Program-made: the position numbers and the translations under genes
NCBI RefSeq assembly: GCF_000226565.1
Contig: NC_016041.1
Coordinates: 3,410,001 to 3,474,000 of the forward strand
Origin: Glaciecola nitratireducens FR1064
Lineage (GTDB): Bacteria > Pseudomonadota > Gammaproteobacteria > Enterobacterales > Alteromonadaceae
Length of the DNA stretch: 64,000 nucleotides
Direction of reading: 5' to 3'
Part shown: piece by piece, positions 9,550-19,042 of the stretch
Position numbering within the stretch: position 1 is the stretch's first letter
How the letters are laid out: every line of letters begins with the position of its first letter
Notes under the pieces: generated by a model
Told to the model about the DNA's origin: nothing
Database searches by the model: none
The model's input: only the letters and a program-made list of their open reading frames with translations

Positions 9550-10487
9550 GTACACAATCATCAGATAGCTTGAGTAAGAAGGCGGCTTCAAAACAGATGA
9601 AATCTACACTAAAAGTGGGCTTAGTTCAGCAGTCTGTCGCGTCCAATAATAAGCTTGAAAATTGGACAAAAAGTGCTGAAAAAGTAAAACAACTGGCGGC
9701 CGATGGCTGCGAATGTATTTTATTGCAGGAGCTACACAGCACCTTGTACTTCTGCCAAGAAGAAGACGTTGACGCGTTTGATTTGGCCGAGCCCATTCCG
9801 GGAGACGCAACCGCTTTTTTTGGCGAGCTTGCAGCATCACTCAATATCGTATTAGTAACGTCCTTATTTGAAAAACGTGGATCAGGCCTTTATCACAATA
9901 CAGCTGTCGTTTTTGATCGCAGTGCTGATATAGCGGGTAAATACCGCAAAATGCACATTCCGGACGACCCCGGCTTTTATGAGAAATTTTATTTCACACC
10001 AGGTGATATGGGCTTTGAACCTATTCAAACCAGCGTGGGTAAACTCGGTGTTCTAGTGTGTTGGGATCAATGGTATCCAGAAGCCGCTAGGTTAATGGCA
10101 ATGGCTGGCGCGGATATTTTATTCTACCCAACGGCAATTGGCTGGGATAAAACAGACACGATTGATGAACAAAAGCGTCAACAAGATGCATGGCAAGTCA
10201 TTCAACGCTCACATGCGGTCGCAAATTCAGTACCCGTTATCGTTGCCAATCGCGTCGGTTTCGAGCCCTCACCGATTGCAGGCGATACAGGTATTCAATT
10301 CTGGGGGCATAGCTTCATAGCCGGCCCTCAAGGTGAAATACTCGCGCAAGCAAACAGCAGCGATGAGCAATTGCTGGCAGTGGAACTTGATATGCAGCGC
10401 ACCGAAAACGTAAAAAGGATTTGGCCATACTTCAGAGATAGAAGAATAGACGCTTACGCTGATTTGACGAAGCGCTGGCGAGACTAA
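9546..10487 (+). CDS. aguB: N-carbamoylputrescine amidase
   Basis: Nitrilase-superfamily amidohydrolase converting N-carbamoylputrescine to putrescine, CO2 and ammonia. The Glu-Lys-Cys triad is visible: Glu in LLQELHSTLYF, Lys in KYRKMHIPDDPG and Cys172 in VLVCWDQWYPEA. Length (313 aa) is slightly above normal because of an N-terminal tail of about 18 residues; ATG 9597 (MKSTLKVGLVQ) is an alternative start that matches the usual N-terminus. It overlaps aguA by 4 nt, forming a two-gene operon for the two-step agmatine-to-putrescine conversion. Confidence 0.95.
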   Translation: MSTQSSDSLSKKAASKQMKSTLKVGLVQQSVASNNKLENWTKSAEKVKQLAADGCECILLQELHSTLYFCQEEDVDAFDLAEPIPGDATAFFGELAASLNIVLVTSLFEKRGSGLYHNTAVVFDRSADIAGKYRKMHIPDDPGFYEKFYFTPGDMGFEPIQTSVGKLGVLVCWDQWYPEAARLMAMAGADILFYPTAIGWDKTDTIDEQKRQQDAWQVIQRSHAVANSVPVIVANRVGFEPSPIAGDTGIQFWGHSFIAGPQGEILAQANSSDEQLLAVELDMQRTENVKRIWPYFRDRRIDAYADLTKRWRD

Positions 10488-10504
10488 GTCGGTCTCATTT
10501 TAAG

Positions 10505-11239
10505 CTAGCGGATATTAAATATTTTCTGTCCGTAAAGAAGAAATTGGGCGGGCTTTTCAGTAATGATATTTTTAATCGCCTTATCATCAACCGAAAGTCC
10601 TCCTGTATACTGACCAAAGGCCGGCATAAGTAAGACGTCATTAGCAACAATAAAACACTTCCCCGACATGCTGTGCCCTGATTGCTTGGTGCGCATCTTG
10701 GGATGAAAATGGCCAATAATTTGCGCTGTTATCGTCTGAGTACTTGCTTGCTCTTCATTGATTTTTTTCAAGTCTTCTGGCTCATGCACTAGCAAAATAT
10801 TGTGTTGCTTAAGGCTTACAAAAGATTCCCCCGCGATCTCTTTAGGAATTTCTGGATCATGGTTACCCAGCACCCATTGCCAGTTCTGCACAGAACCCAC
10901 CATGCTATTCAGTAGCTGGATATTACTGGTTTCCATGCGACTAATCGCATTACCATCATGAAAGCTGTCACCCAAACAAACGACACATTTGGGCTGATAG
11001 GTTGCAAGTACCTTTTGCATGTTATCGAGGGTTTTACGCGTGTCCATTCTTGGCAATGGATTAGCAAATTGAGATAAAAAGCTGCCTTTTTCGAAATGTA
11101 GATCAGAGAAAATCAACAAATCGAAATCGGGCCAAAAAATCGTACCAGAGGCATCCAGCAGGAAACGGTTATTTGCAAATTCTACAATGCAGCTTTGCTT
11201 ATGGCTCAGCCTTGCAATTAGGGCTTTTTCTGATATCAA
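10505..11239 (-). CDS. pdeM: Ligase-associated metallophosphoesterase (PdeM-like)
   Basis: Calcineurin-like phosphoesterase of the ligase-associated DNA damage response set, 244 aa. Metal-binding motifs are in order: FSDLHFEKG, CLGDSFHDG, VLGNHDPE, and GHFHPKM near the C-terminus. It overlaps the helicase gene upstream by 4 nt (ATGA-type), so the two are translationally coupled. The family is known from a conserved four-gene neighbourhood (helicase, exonuclease, ligase, phosphoesterase), and all four are present here. Confidence 0.9.
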   Translation of the reverse strand: MISEKALIARLSHKQSCIVEFANNRFLLDASGTIFWPDFDLLIFSDLHFEKGSFLSQFANPLPRMDTRKTLDNMQKVLATYQPKCVVCLGDSFHDGNAISRMETSNIQLLNSMVGSVQNWQWVLGNHDPEIPKEIAGESFVSLKQHNILLVHEPEDLKKINEEQASTQTITAQIIGHFHPKMRTKQSGHSMSGKCFIVANDVLLMPAFGQYTGGLSVDDKAIKNIITEKPAQFLLYGQKIFNIR

Positions 11240-13743
11240 ACTGTCTTCCCTGCACCGCTTGGGTTGAGAAGGTCTTTCACCTCTTGCAACATATTTTCAG
11301 CCTCTTGATACAAGCTTGCCTGTTCTAATAGCGCCTCAGCGCCCTGACCTTTTACTTGTTCTGATTTTACCGCTAACACAATAGGAATTGCCATCGGCGA
11401 AGCTTTCGATAACACTCTGAAATCAAACTGCTGATCAAAGCGAATCAACATGTCGGCTAAACGCTGTAAATCAAGTAACTCACGCTCAGCATCCTCACGA
11501 GTAACGCGCAGGAGTATGTGGTCTGGATCATGCTCTCGTAAGGTGTCATATATCAAGTCGGTTGAAAACGTGACTTGCTTCATGGTTTTCTTAGTGCTGT
11601 GATATTGCTGCTCTATTAAGCCGCTCACGATTGCCACCCTGCGAAACGAACGTTTCAGCATCGGCGCTGCCAGCATCCAATCTTCAAGCTCGTCACCTAA
11701 AATATCAGGGTTGAATAGCTTCGGAAGATGCGCACTTGTGACCGCTTCAATTGAAGAGATTGAGAGCCCATAATCTGTAATACTGAAGCTCAGTGGCTTC
11801 AGCCCCATTTTTTCCATTCGTCTTGTTGCCAGCATGCCCAATGTTTGATTGGCCTTACGGCCTTCAAAGGTATAAAAAAGTGTGTACTGAGTTTTCCTGT
11901 AAGGGAATTGTTCAATTAGGACTTTAGTCGTTTTTGGGATCATCGAAAAATTGCGCTGAAGCTCGAGCCACTCAACCACCTGCTTAGGCATTTTTTTCCA
12001 TTCTTCGGGGTTATTCAGTAGTTCTCGCACTCCATCGGCTAAGAATGTACTGAGCGGCAGTTGCCCGCCCGTATAGCTGGGAATTTTGGGCTCTTTAGCT
12101 TTGCCCGGCTTAGCTTCAACCATCATGTCTTTGATACCTTCAAACCGAAGCACTTCGCCGGCAAAATAAAAGGTATCACCCGGCACGAGTGTTTGGGCAA
12201 AATACTCCTCTACTTCACCAATAATTTTACCCTGATGTGAGCGCCGTAAACGCTTTACTTTTAACCTACCCGCTTCGACAATTGTCCCAATATTTTGGCG
12301 ATGACGCATAATGACGCGCTTTGACGCTGGCTCGAATAAATTATCTTCACGCCTATGCAATCGGTTATAGCGCTCATAAGCCTGCAGTGCGTAACCGCCG
12401 TTTTCCGTAAATTGCCACAGTTGATTGAAGGTTGTTCGGTCTAGTCCGCCGTAAGGACTTGCATCAATCACCTGTTGATAAATTTGTTCTTCATCTGCTG
12501 GGGCACTGCACAAACAGTTGATGATGAACTGTGGTAGCACATCCAACGCACCAGACATTGGCGCACCGCCGTCCAACTCATTGCGCTTTATCGCGGTAAT
12601 AGCCGACTGGCATTCCAAGGTTTCAAATCGATTTGCGGGCACCAATAAGGCTCGTGATGGCTCATCTAAGGTATGATTCGAACGCCCGATGCGTTGCAAT
12701 AATCTGCTTACGCCTTTTGGTGCGCCAACTTGTATCACGAGATCGACGTCGCCCCAGTCGATGCCTAACTCTAAAGCGGAGGTTGCCACAATGGCTCTTA
12801 GCTTGCCCGACGCCATCATATTTTCTGTTTTTAAGCGCTGTTCTTTGCTTAACGAACCATGATAAATAGCAATGGGTAACAACTGACTATTTTCATTCCA
12901 CAGGTGCTGAAAAATAAGTTCAGCTTGAGCGCGGGTATTGACAAACACTAAGGTCGTTTTTGCTTTTGCGATTTGTAAGTAAATATCTTTAACGGCATAT
13001 TTTCCCATATAGCCGCCAAAGGGCATTCGCTCTTTTGATGTGAGAATTTTAATACTGGGCTTAACTCGACTATTCACCTGCAAAACATCGGTAGGTTCAC
13101 CATTTTCACCTAACCAAGCTGCTAGTGATGCCGGTTGTGCTACCGTTGCAGATAAACCAAAGCGCGTCATACTCGGACTTAAATATTGCAAACGAGCGAG
13201 CGCAAGAGCAGTGAAGTCTCCACGCTTGGTAAAGGCAAAGCTGTGCGCCTCATCTACAATGACAGCTTTGACCTTGCCAAATATGCGCGGTGCATCAGCA
13301 TAAGATAACATCAGCATCAGTGATTCAGGCGTGATCAATAAAATATTAGGCGGCTTTTTACGCTGTTTTTGTCGCTGATAAGATGTCGTATCTCCCGTTC
13401 TGGAGGCCACAGTAATGGTAAGACCAATATCATCAATTGGCTGTTGTAGATTTCGATGGATATCATGAGTCAGCGCTTTAAGAGGAGATATGTAAAGGGT
13501 GTGCAGGCCTGTTTGCTCTTGCTTCGCAAGATCGATTAAAGAAGGCAGAAAACCCGATAGTGTTTTCCCAGCCCCCGTTGGCGCGATAAGCAAGGTCGAT
13601 TGATTTTTACGAAACGCATTTACCATCTTTTTTTGATAAGGTCGCAAAACCCAGCCACGCTGCTCAAACCAACGTTTAAAGTTATCAGGAATAGATTTCA
13701 TTAAACCAATATCAACTCTTTTAAGTGACAAATGCGGGCGCAT
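11236..13743 (-). CDS. Ligase-associated DEXH-box DNA helicase (Lhr-type)
   Basis: SF2 helicase of the Lhr family, 835 aa, expected to unwind or remodel DNA in a repair pathway with the neighbouring exonuclease and ligase. Motifs: Walker A in APTGAGKT (about 54-61), DEAH in VIVDEAHSFA, SAT in LSATVAQ, motif V region ALELGIDWGDVD and motif VI in LLQRIGRSNHT. A C-terminal Lhr-associated region follows. The first ATG (13743) has no clear SD; an internal ATG at 13701 (MKSIPDNFKRWF) is where homologous sequence seems to begin and may be the real start. Divergent from the exonuclease gene. Confidence 0.93.
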   Translation of the reverse strand: MRPHLSLKRVDIGLMKSIPDNFKRWFEQRGWVLRPYQKKMVNAFRKNQSTLLIAPTGAGKTLSGFLPSLIDLAKQEQTGLHTLYISPLKALTHDIHRNLQQPIDDIGLTITVASRTGDTTSYQRQKQRKKPPNILLITPESLMLMLSYADAPRIFGKVKAVIVDEAHSFAFTKRGDFTALALARLQYLSPSMTRFGLSATVAQPASLAAWLGENGEPTDVLQVNSRVKPSIKILTSKERMPFGGYMGKYAVKDIYLQIAKAKTTLVFVNTRAQAELIFQHLWNENSQLLPIAIYHGSLSKEQRLKTENMMASGKLRAIVATSALELGIDWGDVDLVIQVGAPKGVSRLLQRIGRSNHTLDEPSRALLVPANRFETLECQSAITAIKRNELDGGAPMSGALDVLPQFIINCLCSAPADEEQIYQQVIDASPYGGLDRTTFNQLWQFTENGGYALQAYERYNRLHRREDNLFEPASKRVIMRHRQNIGTIVEAGRLKVKRLRRSHQGKIIGEVEEYFAQTLVPGDTFYFAGEVLRFEGIKDMMVEAKPGKAKEPKIPSYTGGQLPLSTFLADGVRELLNNPEEWKKMPKQVVEWLELQRNFSMIPKTTKVLIEQFPYRKTQYTLFYTFEGRKANQTLGMLATRRMEKMGLKPLSFSITDYGLSISSIEAVTSAHLPKLFNPDILGDELEDWMLAAPMLKRSFRRVAIVSGLIEQQYHSTKKTMKQVTFSTDLIYDTLREHDPDHILLRVTREDAERELLDLQRLADMLIRFDQQFDFRVLSKASPMAIPIVLAVKSEQVKGQGAEALLEQASLYQEAENMLQEVKDLLNPSGAGKTV

Positions 13744-13854
13744 GATTTGACTTTATTTCGTCAAACTTGAGCAAAAGTATGAAATAAACGCACTTAAAAG
13801 CGATTTTATTCGTACTCAGAAGTATCGCTTTTTTTAACGATAGTACTGAGTTAT
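13744..13854. promoter_or_regulatory. Divergent promoter region of the DNA-repair gene set
   Basis: 111-bp spacer between helicase (leftward) and exonuclease (rightward) starts. Contains aagtatgaaataaa and a gcgatttt...aaaaaaagcg-type partial inverted repeat around 13800-13837. No LexA box (CTGT-N8-ACAG) was seen. Confidence 0.4.
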
Positions 13855-14871
13855 ATGCAACATCCTCGATATTGGATTAATACTAACGAAAATGGATTAT
13901 ATTGCGAGGCACTCGATGCCTATATCGATCCCGTTAATCCAGTCCATCGTGCCATTATAACGCATGGCCATGCTGATCATGCTAGAGCAGGACACGGTGA
14001 AGTTTATGCGACTCCCGAGACCATGGCAATAATGCGCATTCGATACGGAGAGGAGCACGCAGAAAAGCAGATAGAATTAGCTTACAACGACAAGATAGCC
14101 CTAAATAAGGGCGAATTAATATTTAAACCCGCGGGCCATATTCTGGGCTCAGCGCAAGCAGTCATTGACCATAATGATCATCGTTTGGTCATATCAGGTG
14201 ACTATAAGCGCAGCTATGATCCAAGCTGTGCGTCATTTGAAGTAACGCCATGTGATGTATTCGTCACTGAAGCAACGTTTGGCCTGCCTGTGTTCAAACA
14301 TCCCCCGATTAATCAAGAGGTGAATAAACTACTGGCATCACTGGCGTTATTTCCAGACCGATGCCATCTTGTCGGTGTATATGCGCTAGGTAAATGCCAA
14401 AGGGTCATCTTGGCATTACGTGAGCTAGGCTATAGCAAACCTATTTATATGCATGGTGCACTGTTAAAGCTTTGCGAACTCTATTCAAGCTATGGCATTG
14501 AGCTTGGGAATATTGTTCCGGTTAACGACGTTGAAAATCTTAAATCCTTGGCCGGTGAAATCGTACTCGCGCCACCTTCGGCGCTGAACGACAGGTGGTC
14601 TCGCAAACTCCCTAATGTTATGACAGCCATGGCCTCTGGCTGGATGCAAATTAGAGCACGTTCAAAACAACGCCGAGCGGAGCTTCCCATTATCATCTCT
14701 GATCACTGTGATTGGCCGGAGCTATTGCAAACTATTGAGGAGGTAAATCCACAAGAAGTGTGGGTAACTCACGGACGTGAGGCCGCGTTGGTGCATCAGG
14801 CAAAGTTAATGGGATATGAAGCCAAAGCCCTGTCGCTGATTGGTCGTTCTGAGGGGAATGACGATGACTAA
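13855..14871 (+). CDS. Ligase-associated DNA exonuclease (metallo-beta-lactamase fold)
   Basis: 338-aa MBL/beta-CASP-type nuclease, the exonuclease partner of the ligase-associated repair set. The metal-binding HxHxDH motif is in ITHGHADHARAG (about 37-48), with further ligands in GHILGSAQA, VISGDYK, and a C-terminal WVTHGREAALVHQA. Length matches the family. The last codons overlap the start of a short ORF (14864), and the ATP-dependent DNA ligase begins 126 bp after the stop, so the three probably share one transcript. Confidence 0.93.
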   Translation: MQHPRYWINTNENGLYCEALDAYIDPVNPVHRAIITHGHADHARAGHGEVYATPETMAIMRIRYGEEHAEKQIELAYNDKIALNKGELIFKPAGHILGSAQAVIDHNDHRLVISGDYKRSYDPSCASFEVTPCDVFVTEATFGLPVFKHPPINQEVNKLLASLALFPDRCHLVGVYALGKCQRVILALRELGYSKPIYMHGALLKLCELYSSYGIELGNIVPVNDVENLKSLAGEIVLAPPSALNDRWSRKLPNVMTAMASGWMQIRARSKQRRAELPIIISDHCDWPELLQTIEEVNPQEVWVTHGREAALVHQAKLMGYEAKALSLIGRSEGNDDD

Positions 14872-14998
14872 ATATATGTTGCTTTCTCTAGTGCTATCAA
14901 CATCCCCTCTTTATTTTTCGCAACGGGATACTTCGCAACCGGAGACTTCGCAGCAGCAGGATAAACTCACTCAAAACTTCAAAGGGAATTTGCTTTAA
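14864..14998 (+). CDS. 44-residue small ORF coupled to exonuclease and ligase genes
   Basis: Unrecognised short ORF. Its ATG overlaps the exonuclease stop by 8 nt and its TAA overlaps the ligase ATG (taatg). An SD-like gagggg (14851-14856) sits 7 nt before the start. The translation begins MTKYMLLSLVLSTSPLYF, a basic residue then a hydrophobic stretch like a short signal or membrane anchor. It continues with three five-residue units SQRDT, SQPET, SQQQD encoded by imperfect 15-bp repeats. The overlaps, SD and absence of stops support translation; function and conservation are unknown. It could instead be spacer sequence that happens to be open. Confidence 0.45.
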   Translation: MTKYMLLSLVLSTSPLYFSQRDTSQPETSQQQDKLTQNFKGNLL

Positions 14999-16623
14999 TG
15001 GACGCGTTTTCGAGGCTTGTTGATCAACTCTACTTTACCTCTAGCAACTTAGCTAAATCAGCTATTTTGCGCGACTACTTGCGCACAACGCCAAATCCAG
15101 ATAGAGGTTGGGCGATAGCCGCTATTGCCGGCACTCTCAATTTTGATTTATTCAAGCGAAAACTCATAAAGGATTTGATAACCGCTCGCGTTGATCCCGT
15201 ATTGTTCGATTTATCATATGATTATGTGGGTGAAATGAGTGAAACCGTTGCCCACTTGTGGCCAAGCACTGGCGAAGCAACGAAAGAGCTTTCAAAAAAT
15301 GTATCATTACCCAGTTTGCATGAGCTCGTCGTGCTTTTTAAACAAAGCAACAAGCAGCAAGTAGAAGAGATCTTGGTAAGCCTACTAGACCGAATGACCG
15401 CCCCGCAGCGCTGGGCCTTAATTAAGTTAGGCACACGCGGTTTACGTATCGGTTTATCAGCCCGATTCCTAAAGAAAGTATTGGCGGAATACGCCAACGA
15501 ATTACCGCAAAATAATATAAGCACCGAAGATATTGAACGAGTATGGCATGGCGTGGAACCACCCTATCTCGACTTGTTTGACTGGTTGGAGGGTAAAGCG
15601 GATAAACCCGATGTATCAAAAAAGATTACGTTTCAGCCGGTCATGCTCTCCCACCCGCTAAGTGACAACGAACTCACAATTATTTCATCAGAGCATTGGC
15701 AAGCCGAGTGGAAATATGACGGAATACGTGTGCAGTTAGTCTGCAATGAAAACGGTAAAGCCTTGTTTAGCCGCACAGGCGACGATATTAGCGGCAGTTT
15801 TCCTGACCTTCTCGATAGTATTGATGAGACGCGTGTATCTGGCGTATTTGATGGCGAGCTACTAGCGATGCAAGACGAGCAGATTAATAGCTTCAACCAA
15901 CTTCAGCAGCGTTTGAATAAAAAGAAGCCTAGCAAAAAATTGATGCAAGAAATTCCCGTTGGAATGATGCTTTATGATGCCTTAGTCATTAACGGTAGCG
16001 ACCTAAGAGAAAAAGCATTGCGAATACGCAGCTCGCAATTAACAGCTTGGTATGAACTACAATCAAATAGACTCTTGAAGCTTTCCGTCCCTCTAGTTTT
16101 TAACAATATTGAAGAACTTCGAGCCCTTCGTGAAAAAGCTAATATCTCTGACAACGGCTACATTGAGGGGCTCATGCTAAAGAATAAAGACAGTATTTAT
16201 GTCGCAGGCAGACCCAAAGGTCAATGGTACAAATGGAAGCGAGATGCGAAGCTAGTGGACGCCGTTATCATGTATGCACAGAGAGGACACGGCAAACGAT
16301 CTTCTTTCTATTCTGACTACACCTTTGGTTGCTGGCAGGATGATAAGTTATTCCCCATAGGAAAGGCCTATAGTGGTTTTACTGATGATGAGTTGAAGCA
16401 ACTCGATAAATGGATAAGGAACAATACCATTGGACGTTTTGGGCCGGTGAAAGAGGTAAAAAAGGAATTGGTTTTTGAAGTCGCGTTCGACTCTGTTCAC
16501 CATTCTAAAAGTCATAAGTCGGGCGTTGCACTTCGCTTTCCTAGAATTCATCGAATAAGGTGGGACAAACCAGCAAGTGAGGCTGACCAACTAACCACTC
16601 TAGTATCGCTGATTGAGAAGTAG
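14998..16623 (+). CDS. ATP-dependent DNA ligase (ligase-associated repair set)
   Basis: 541-aa ATP-dependent DNA ligase of the type found with the Lhr-like helicase, MBL exonuclease and PdeM; it seals nicks via an enzyme-AMP intermediate. An N-terminal helical DNA-binding domain (1-200) precedes the nucleotidyltransferase core: motif I EWKYDGIRVQ with AMP-accepting Lys239, motif III GVFDGELLA, motif IV EGLMLKNKDS, motif V YKWKRDAKLVDAV. An OB-fold follows, ending in RFPRIHRIRWDK. An SD-like aaaggg is 11 nt upstream. Confidence 0.95.
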   Translation: MDAFSRLVDQLYFTSSNLAKSAILRDYLRTTPNPDRGWAIAAIAGTLNFDLFKRKLIKDLITARVDPVLFDLSYDYVGEMSETVAHLWPSTGEATKELSKNVSLPSLHELVVLFKQSNKQQVEEILVSLLDRMTAPQRWALIKLGTRGLRIGLSARFLKKVLAEYANELPQNNISTEDIERVWHGVEPPYLDLFDWLEGKADKPDVSKKITFQPVMLSHPLSDNELTIISSEHWQAEWKYDGIRVQLVCNENGKALFSRTGDDISGSFPDLLDSIDETRVSGVFDGELLAMQDEQINSFNQLQQRLNKKKPSKKLMQEIPVGMMLYDALVINGSDLREKALRIRSSQLTAWYELQSNRLLKLSVPLVFNNIEELRALREKANISDNGYIEGLMLKNKDSIYVAGRPKGQWYKWKRDAKLVDAVIMYAQRGHGKRSSFYSDYTFGCWQDDKLFPIGKAYSGFTDDELKQLDKWIRNNTIGRFGPVKEVKKELVFEVAFDSVHHSKSHKSGVALRFPRIHRIRWDKPASEADQLTTLVSLIEK

Positions 16624-16763
16624 TACAAAGCGGATGCCGCCTATTTATTTGATCGCGTAAAGGTTATCATTCGTTACATTATAATAATCTATGGCAGTTT
16701 ATTTAAGGGCGCAGGCACTTATGCCACAGAACATCGTTATAGCCTGAACAATAGGATGGATTA

Positions 16764-17120
16764 ATGTCTGAAGCAATTTTTTATCACAACCCTCGATGCT
16801 CAAAAAGTCGCGAGGCTTTGGCCTTTGTACAAGAGCAGGTCAAAGATCTTCTGGTTGTAGAGTATCTTAAAACGCCACTCGACAAAGCCGAGCTTTTTGA
16901 TATATATCAGAAACTAGGCATCCAGTCTGCGCATCAAATGATTAGGTCAAATGAAGCGGAGTTTGATCAAGCCGGTTTATCGGATAAGTCTAGTGATGAT
17001 GATGTTTTGGCCGCGGTTGAAAAGTTTCCTCGACTTTTAGAACGGCCCATTTTGCTTTATAAAAACCGAGCAGCGATTGGCCGACCGCTCGATCATATCG
17101 TGTCTTTGCTGCACGACTAA
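16764..17120 (+). CDS. ArsC/YfgD-like thioredoxin-fold protein (arsenate reductase family)
   Basis: 118-aa ArsC-family protein with the active-site loop HNPRCSKSRE (Cys12) and the conserved LLERPILLYKNRAAIGRP region carrying Arg residues. The sequence resembles E. coli YfgD more than plasmid ArsC, so true arsenate reductase activity is uncertain; no ars operon genes are nearby. An SD (aggatgg) lies just upstream of the ATG. A TATAAT-like box occurs at 16680-16685. Confidence 0.88.
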   Translation: MSEAIFYHNPRCSKSREALAFVQEQVKDLLVVEYLKTPLDKAELFDIYQKLGIQSAHQMIRSNEAEFDQAGLSDKSSDDDVLAAVEKFPRLLERPILLYKNRAAIGRPLDHIVSLLHD

Positions 17121-17148
17121 GCTATCAATTTGCCTCGCCGATAATGAT

Positions 17149-18702
17149 TTACGACAACTCGCTTGAGCTTTCACAAAGCGCAGCGGGTTTGTTGTGCAAT
17201 GCTTCAATTAACGCGAGTACAACATGTTCCTGATTCGGCCTAGCGGCAATTTGCGCACTCAACGGCATACCTTCAGAATCAGCTACACACTTTTGTGCGC
17301 TTGAAATCGCCAAATCAATGGAGCCGGTAGTCACTTCAATATCTTTCTTATTTACAGTCGCGACGTTTGCCACACCAGCCGGAAAACCAGTCACATTATG
17401 AACTAAGCTGTACGTTCCTGCTAAGCCCATTTTTTCAAAAGCCTCATGCAAATATGCAGGTACAGCGCTAATTGGGTGAATAACGGCGTCTAGCTTACCT
17501 ATAGGAGATTGGTCCATAGCGGCAATATATTCCTCAGAGTAAGCCTTTCTTTCTTGCTCTAAAGCATCTCTTTCAAGCAAGGTCGTCGCAGCAAGATATT
17601 GCATTATTCGAGCCTGCTGCTTTTGACCACACAACAGAAGTAATTTTTGTAAAGCTTTGCGAACAAAAGCTGGGGCTTTCATCAGCATAGCAAGCTTGCT
17701 TATTTGCATAGCCGGTTTATCTTTATCGAGTGGCCCGAGAATGTATTCGCCATTGTTGATTGAGATAGAGCGGTAAAAAATGCTTTCGGCTTTGTTCAAA
17801 TTGGGAGGGTGGAACTCTGTCACACTAACGTTTAGCGCTTTGAGTTTATCAATTGTTTTTTCAATCGCTTCGCGCACTGGTTTGCTAACAGGAAATAAAC
17901 CATCATCGACATAGAATCCTACTTTTAAACTCGTAATATCAAGGTTTGTAAAGTTCTTGAACGGTGCAACGTCCCAACGTTGGCTAGCCGCTTTTTGCAT
18001 GATATCCAATGCCAATTTCAACGATGCTGCATCTTGAGCAATTGGGCCTACGCATGAAGCTACCGGGAGTTTATCTTGGATTGGACTAAATCTCGTGCAG
18101 TCTCTCAAGGCACCCATCGTGGGTTTAATACCACAAGCACCGTTTACCGCCGCAGGAATTCGTACACTACCACCAATGTCTGTGCCAATGCCCAGTGGCG
18201 ATAGTCCCTGTCCTATTAATACACCTTCACCGCCGCTGCTGCCGCCGCAAGAGAAAGCCTGATTGTGCGCATGATTGGTTCTGCCGTATACCGGATTGTC
18301 CGACTCAGTAAATGAGAGTAGCTGTGATACATTCGATTTACCCAATATAACCGCGCCCTCATCTAAGAGGCTTTGCACATATATGTCGTTTTTATCAGGA
18401 TAATTGTCGCAGCGGTTGAGCAGGCCAAAAGTACTTGGCGTGTCGATTAAATCAAAACACTCCTTTACCGTTACGGGTAAGCCATGAAGCAAACCGAGTC
18501 GGTTGCCTTGTTTGTATGCTTCATCAGCTAGAGAAGCCTGCTTTAGAGCCCGCTCAAAAGTAGGGACAACTAGCGCGTTTAAATTAGGATCTTGTTGCTT
18601 TATCAGCTGAATAAAGTACTTTGTCAGCTCGACGCTACTCACTTCACCACAGCTTAACAAGCCAATAAGCTCGACTGCGCTTTTGTTCTTGAATTCCATC
18701 AC
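17149..18702 (-). CDS. Amidase signature family amidohydrolase
   Basis: 517-aa serine amidase with the Ser-cisSer-Lys triad: Lys in PVTVKECFD, Ser in CGGSSGGEGV, and nucleophilic Ser in GTDIGGSVRIPA. Related to fatty-acid-amide-hydrolase/GatA-like enzymes, but length and context (standalone, no gatB/gatC) argue against the tRNA amidotransferase. No signal peptide is obvious. Substrate unknown. It converges on the arsC-like gene with only 28 bp between stops, and no clear hairpin is visible there. Confidence 0.88.
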   Translation of the reverse strand: MMEFKNKSAVELIGLLSCGEVSSVELTKYFIQLIKQQDPNLNALVVPTFERALKQASLADEAYKQGNRLGLLHGLPVTVKECFDLIDTPSTFGLLNRCDNYPDKNDIYVQSLLDEGAVILGKSNVSQLLSFTESDNPVYGRTNHAHNQAFSCGGSSGGEGVLIGQGLSPLGIGTDIGGSVRIPAAVNGACGIKPTMGALRDCTRFSPIQDKLPVASCVGPIAQDAASLKLALDIMQKAASQRWDVAPFKNFTNLDITSLKVGFYVDDGLFPVSKPVREAIEKTIDKLKALNVSVTEFHPPNLNKAESIFYRSISINNGEYILGPLDKDKPAMQISKLAMLMKAPAFVRKALQKLLLLCGQKQQARIMQYLAATTLLERDALEQERKAYSEEYIAAMDQSPIGKLDAVIHPISAVPAYLHEAFEKMGLAGTYSLVHNVTGFPAGVANVATVNKKDIEVTTGSIDLAISSAQKCVADSEGMPLSAQIAARPNQEHVVLALIEALHNKPAALCESSSELS

Positions 18703-19042
18703 TTAATATTCCGATATTATTGTTTTTATTATTCGAAAGCCATATTTTTGGCTAAACGCTTACCCTTAATGATTGTTGTTTAATCGAGTTATGGAGTCCA
18801 GACTTTCTTTGCTCTTTTTTTGCCTATTTTGCACCTCATCGTCTAAAAACAGGTCCCTCTGGCCTTTACTCGCTTAAGCTTGAAAAAAATTGATGCCCAT
18901 TCACAGCTTTTTTAGAAAGCGATGTAACAACTTCTAACAATCTAATCGACTGATATCCTTGTGCAATTGAGTTATTTCTAATAAGTTAAGGGGAGTGCTA
19001 ATAATTACACGCTTCTACAGTGAAGCTCATAAGTGAGGACAT
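18703..19042. other. Intergenic region between amidase and small membrane protein
   Basis: 340 bp between divergent genes, so it should contain both promoters. An SD-like gagga lies 4 nt before the ATG at 19043. No conserved RNA, repeat or additional coding frame was recognised. Confidence 0.5.

Noticed and set aside
16680-16685. Promoter for the arsC-like gene
   Set aside because: TATAAT is present but no -35 at a suitable distance was seen; not listed as a separate feature.
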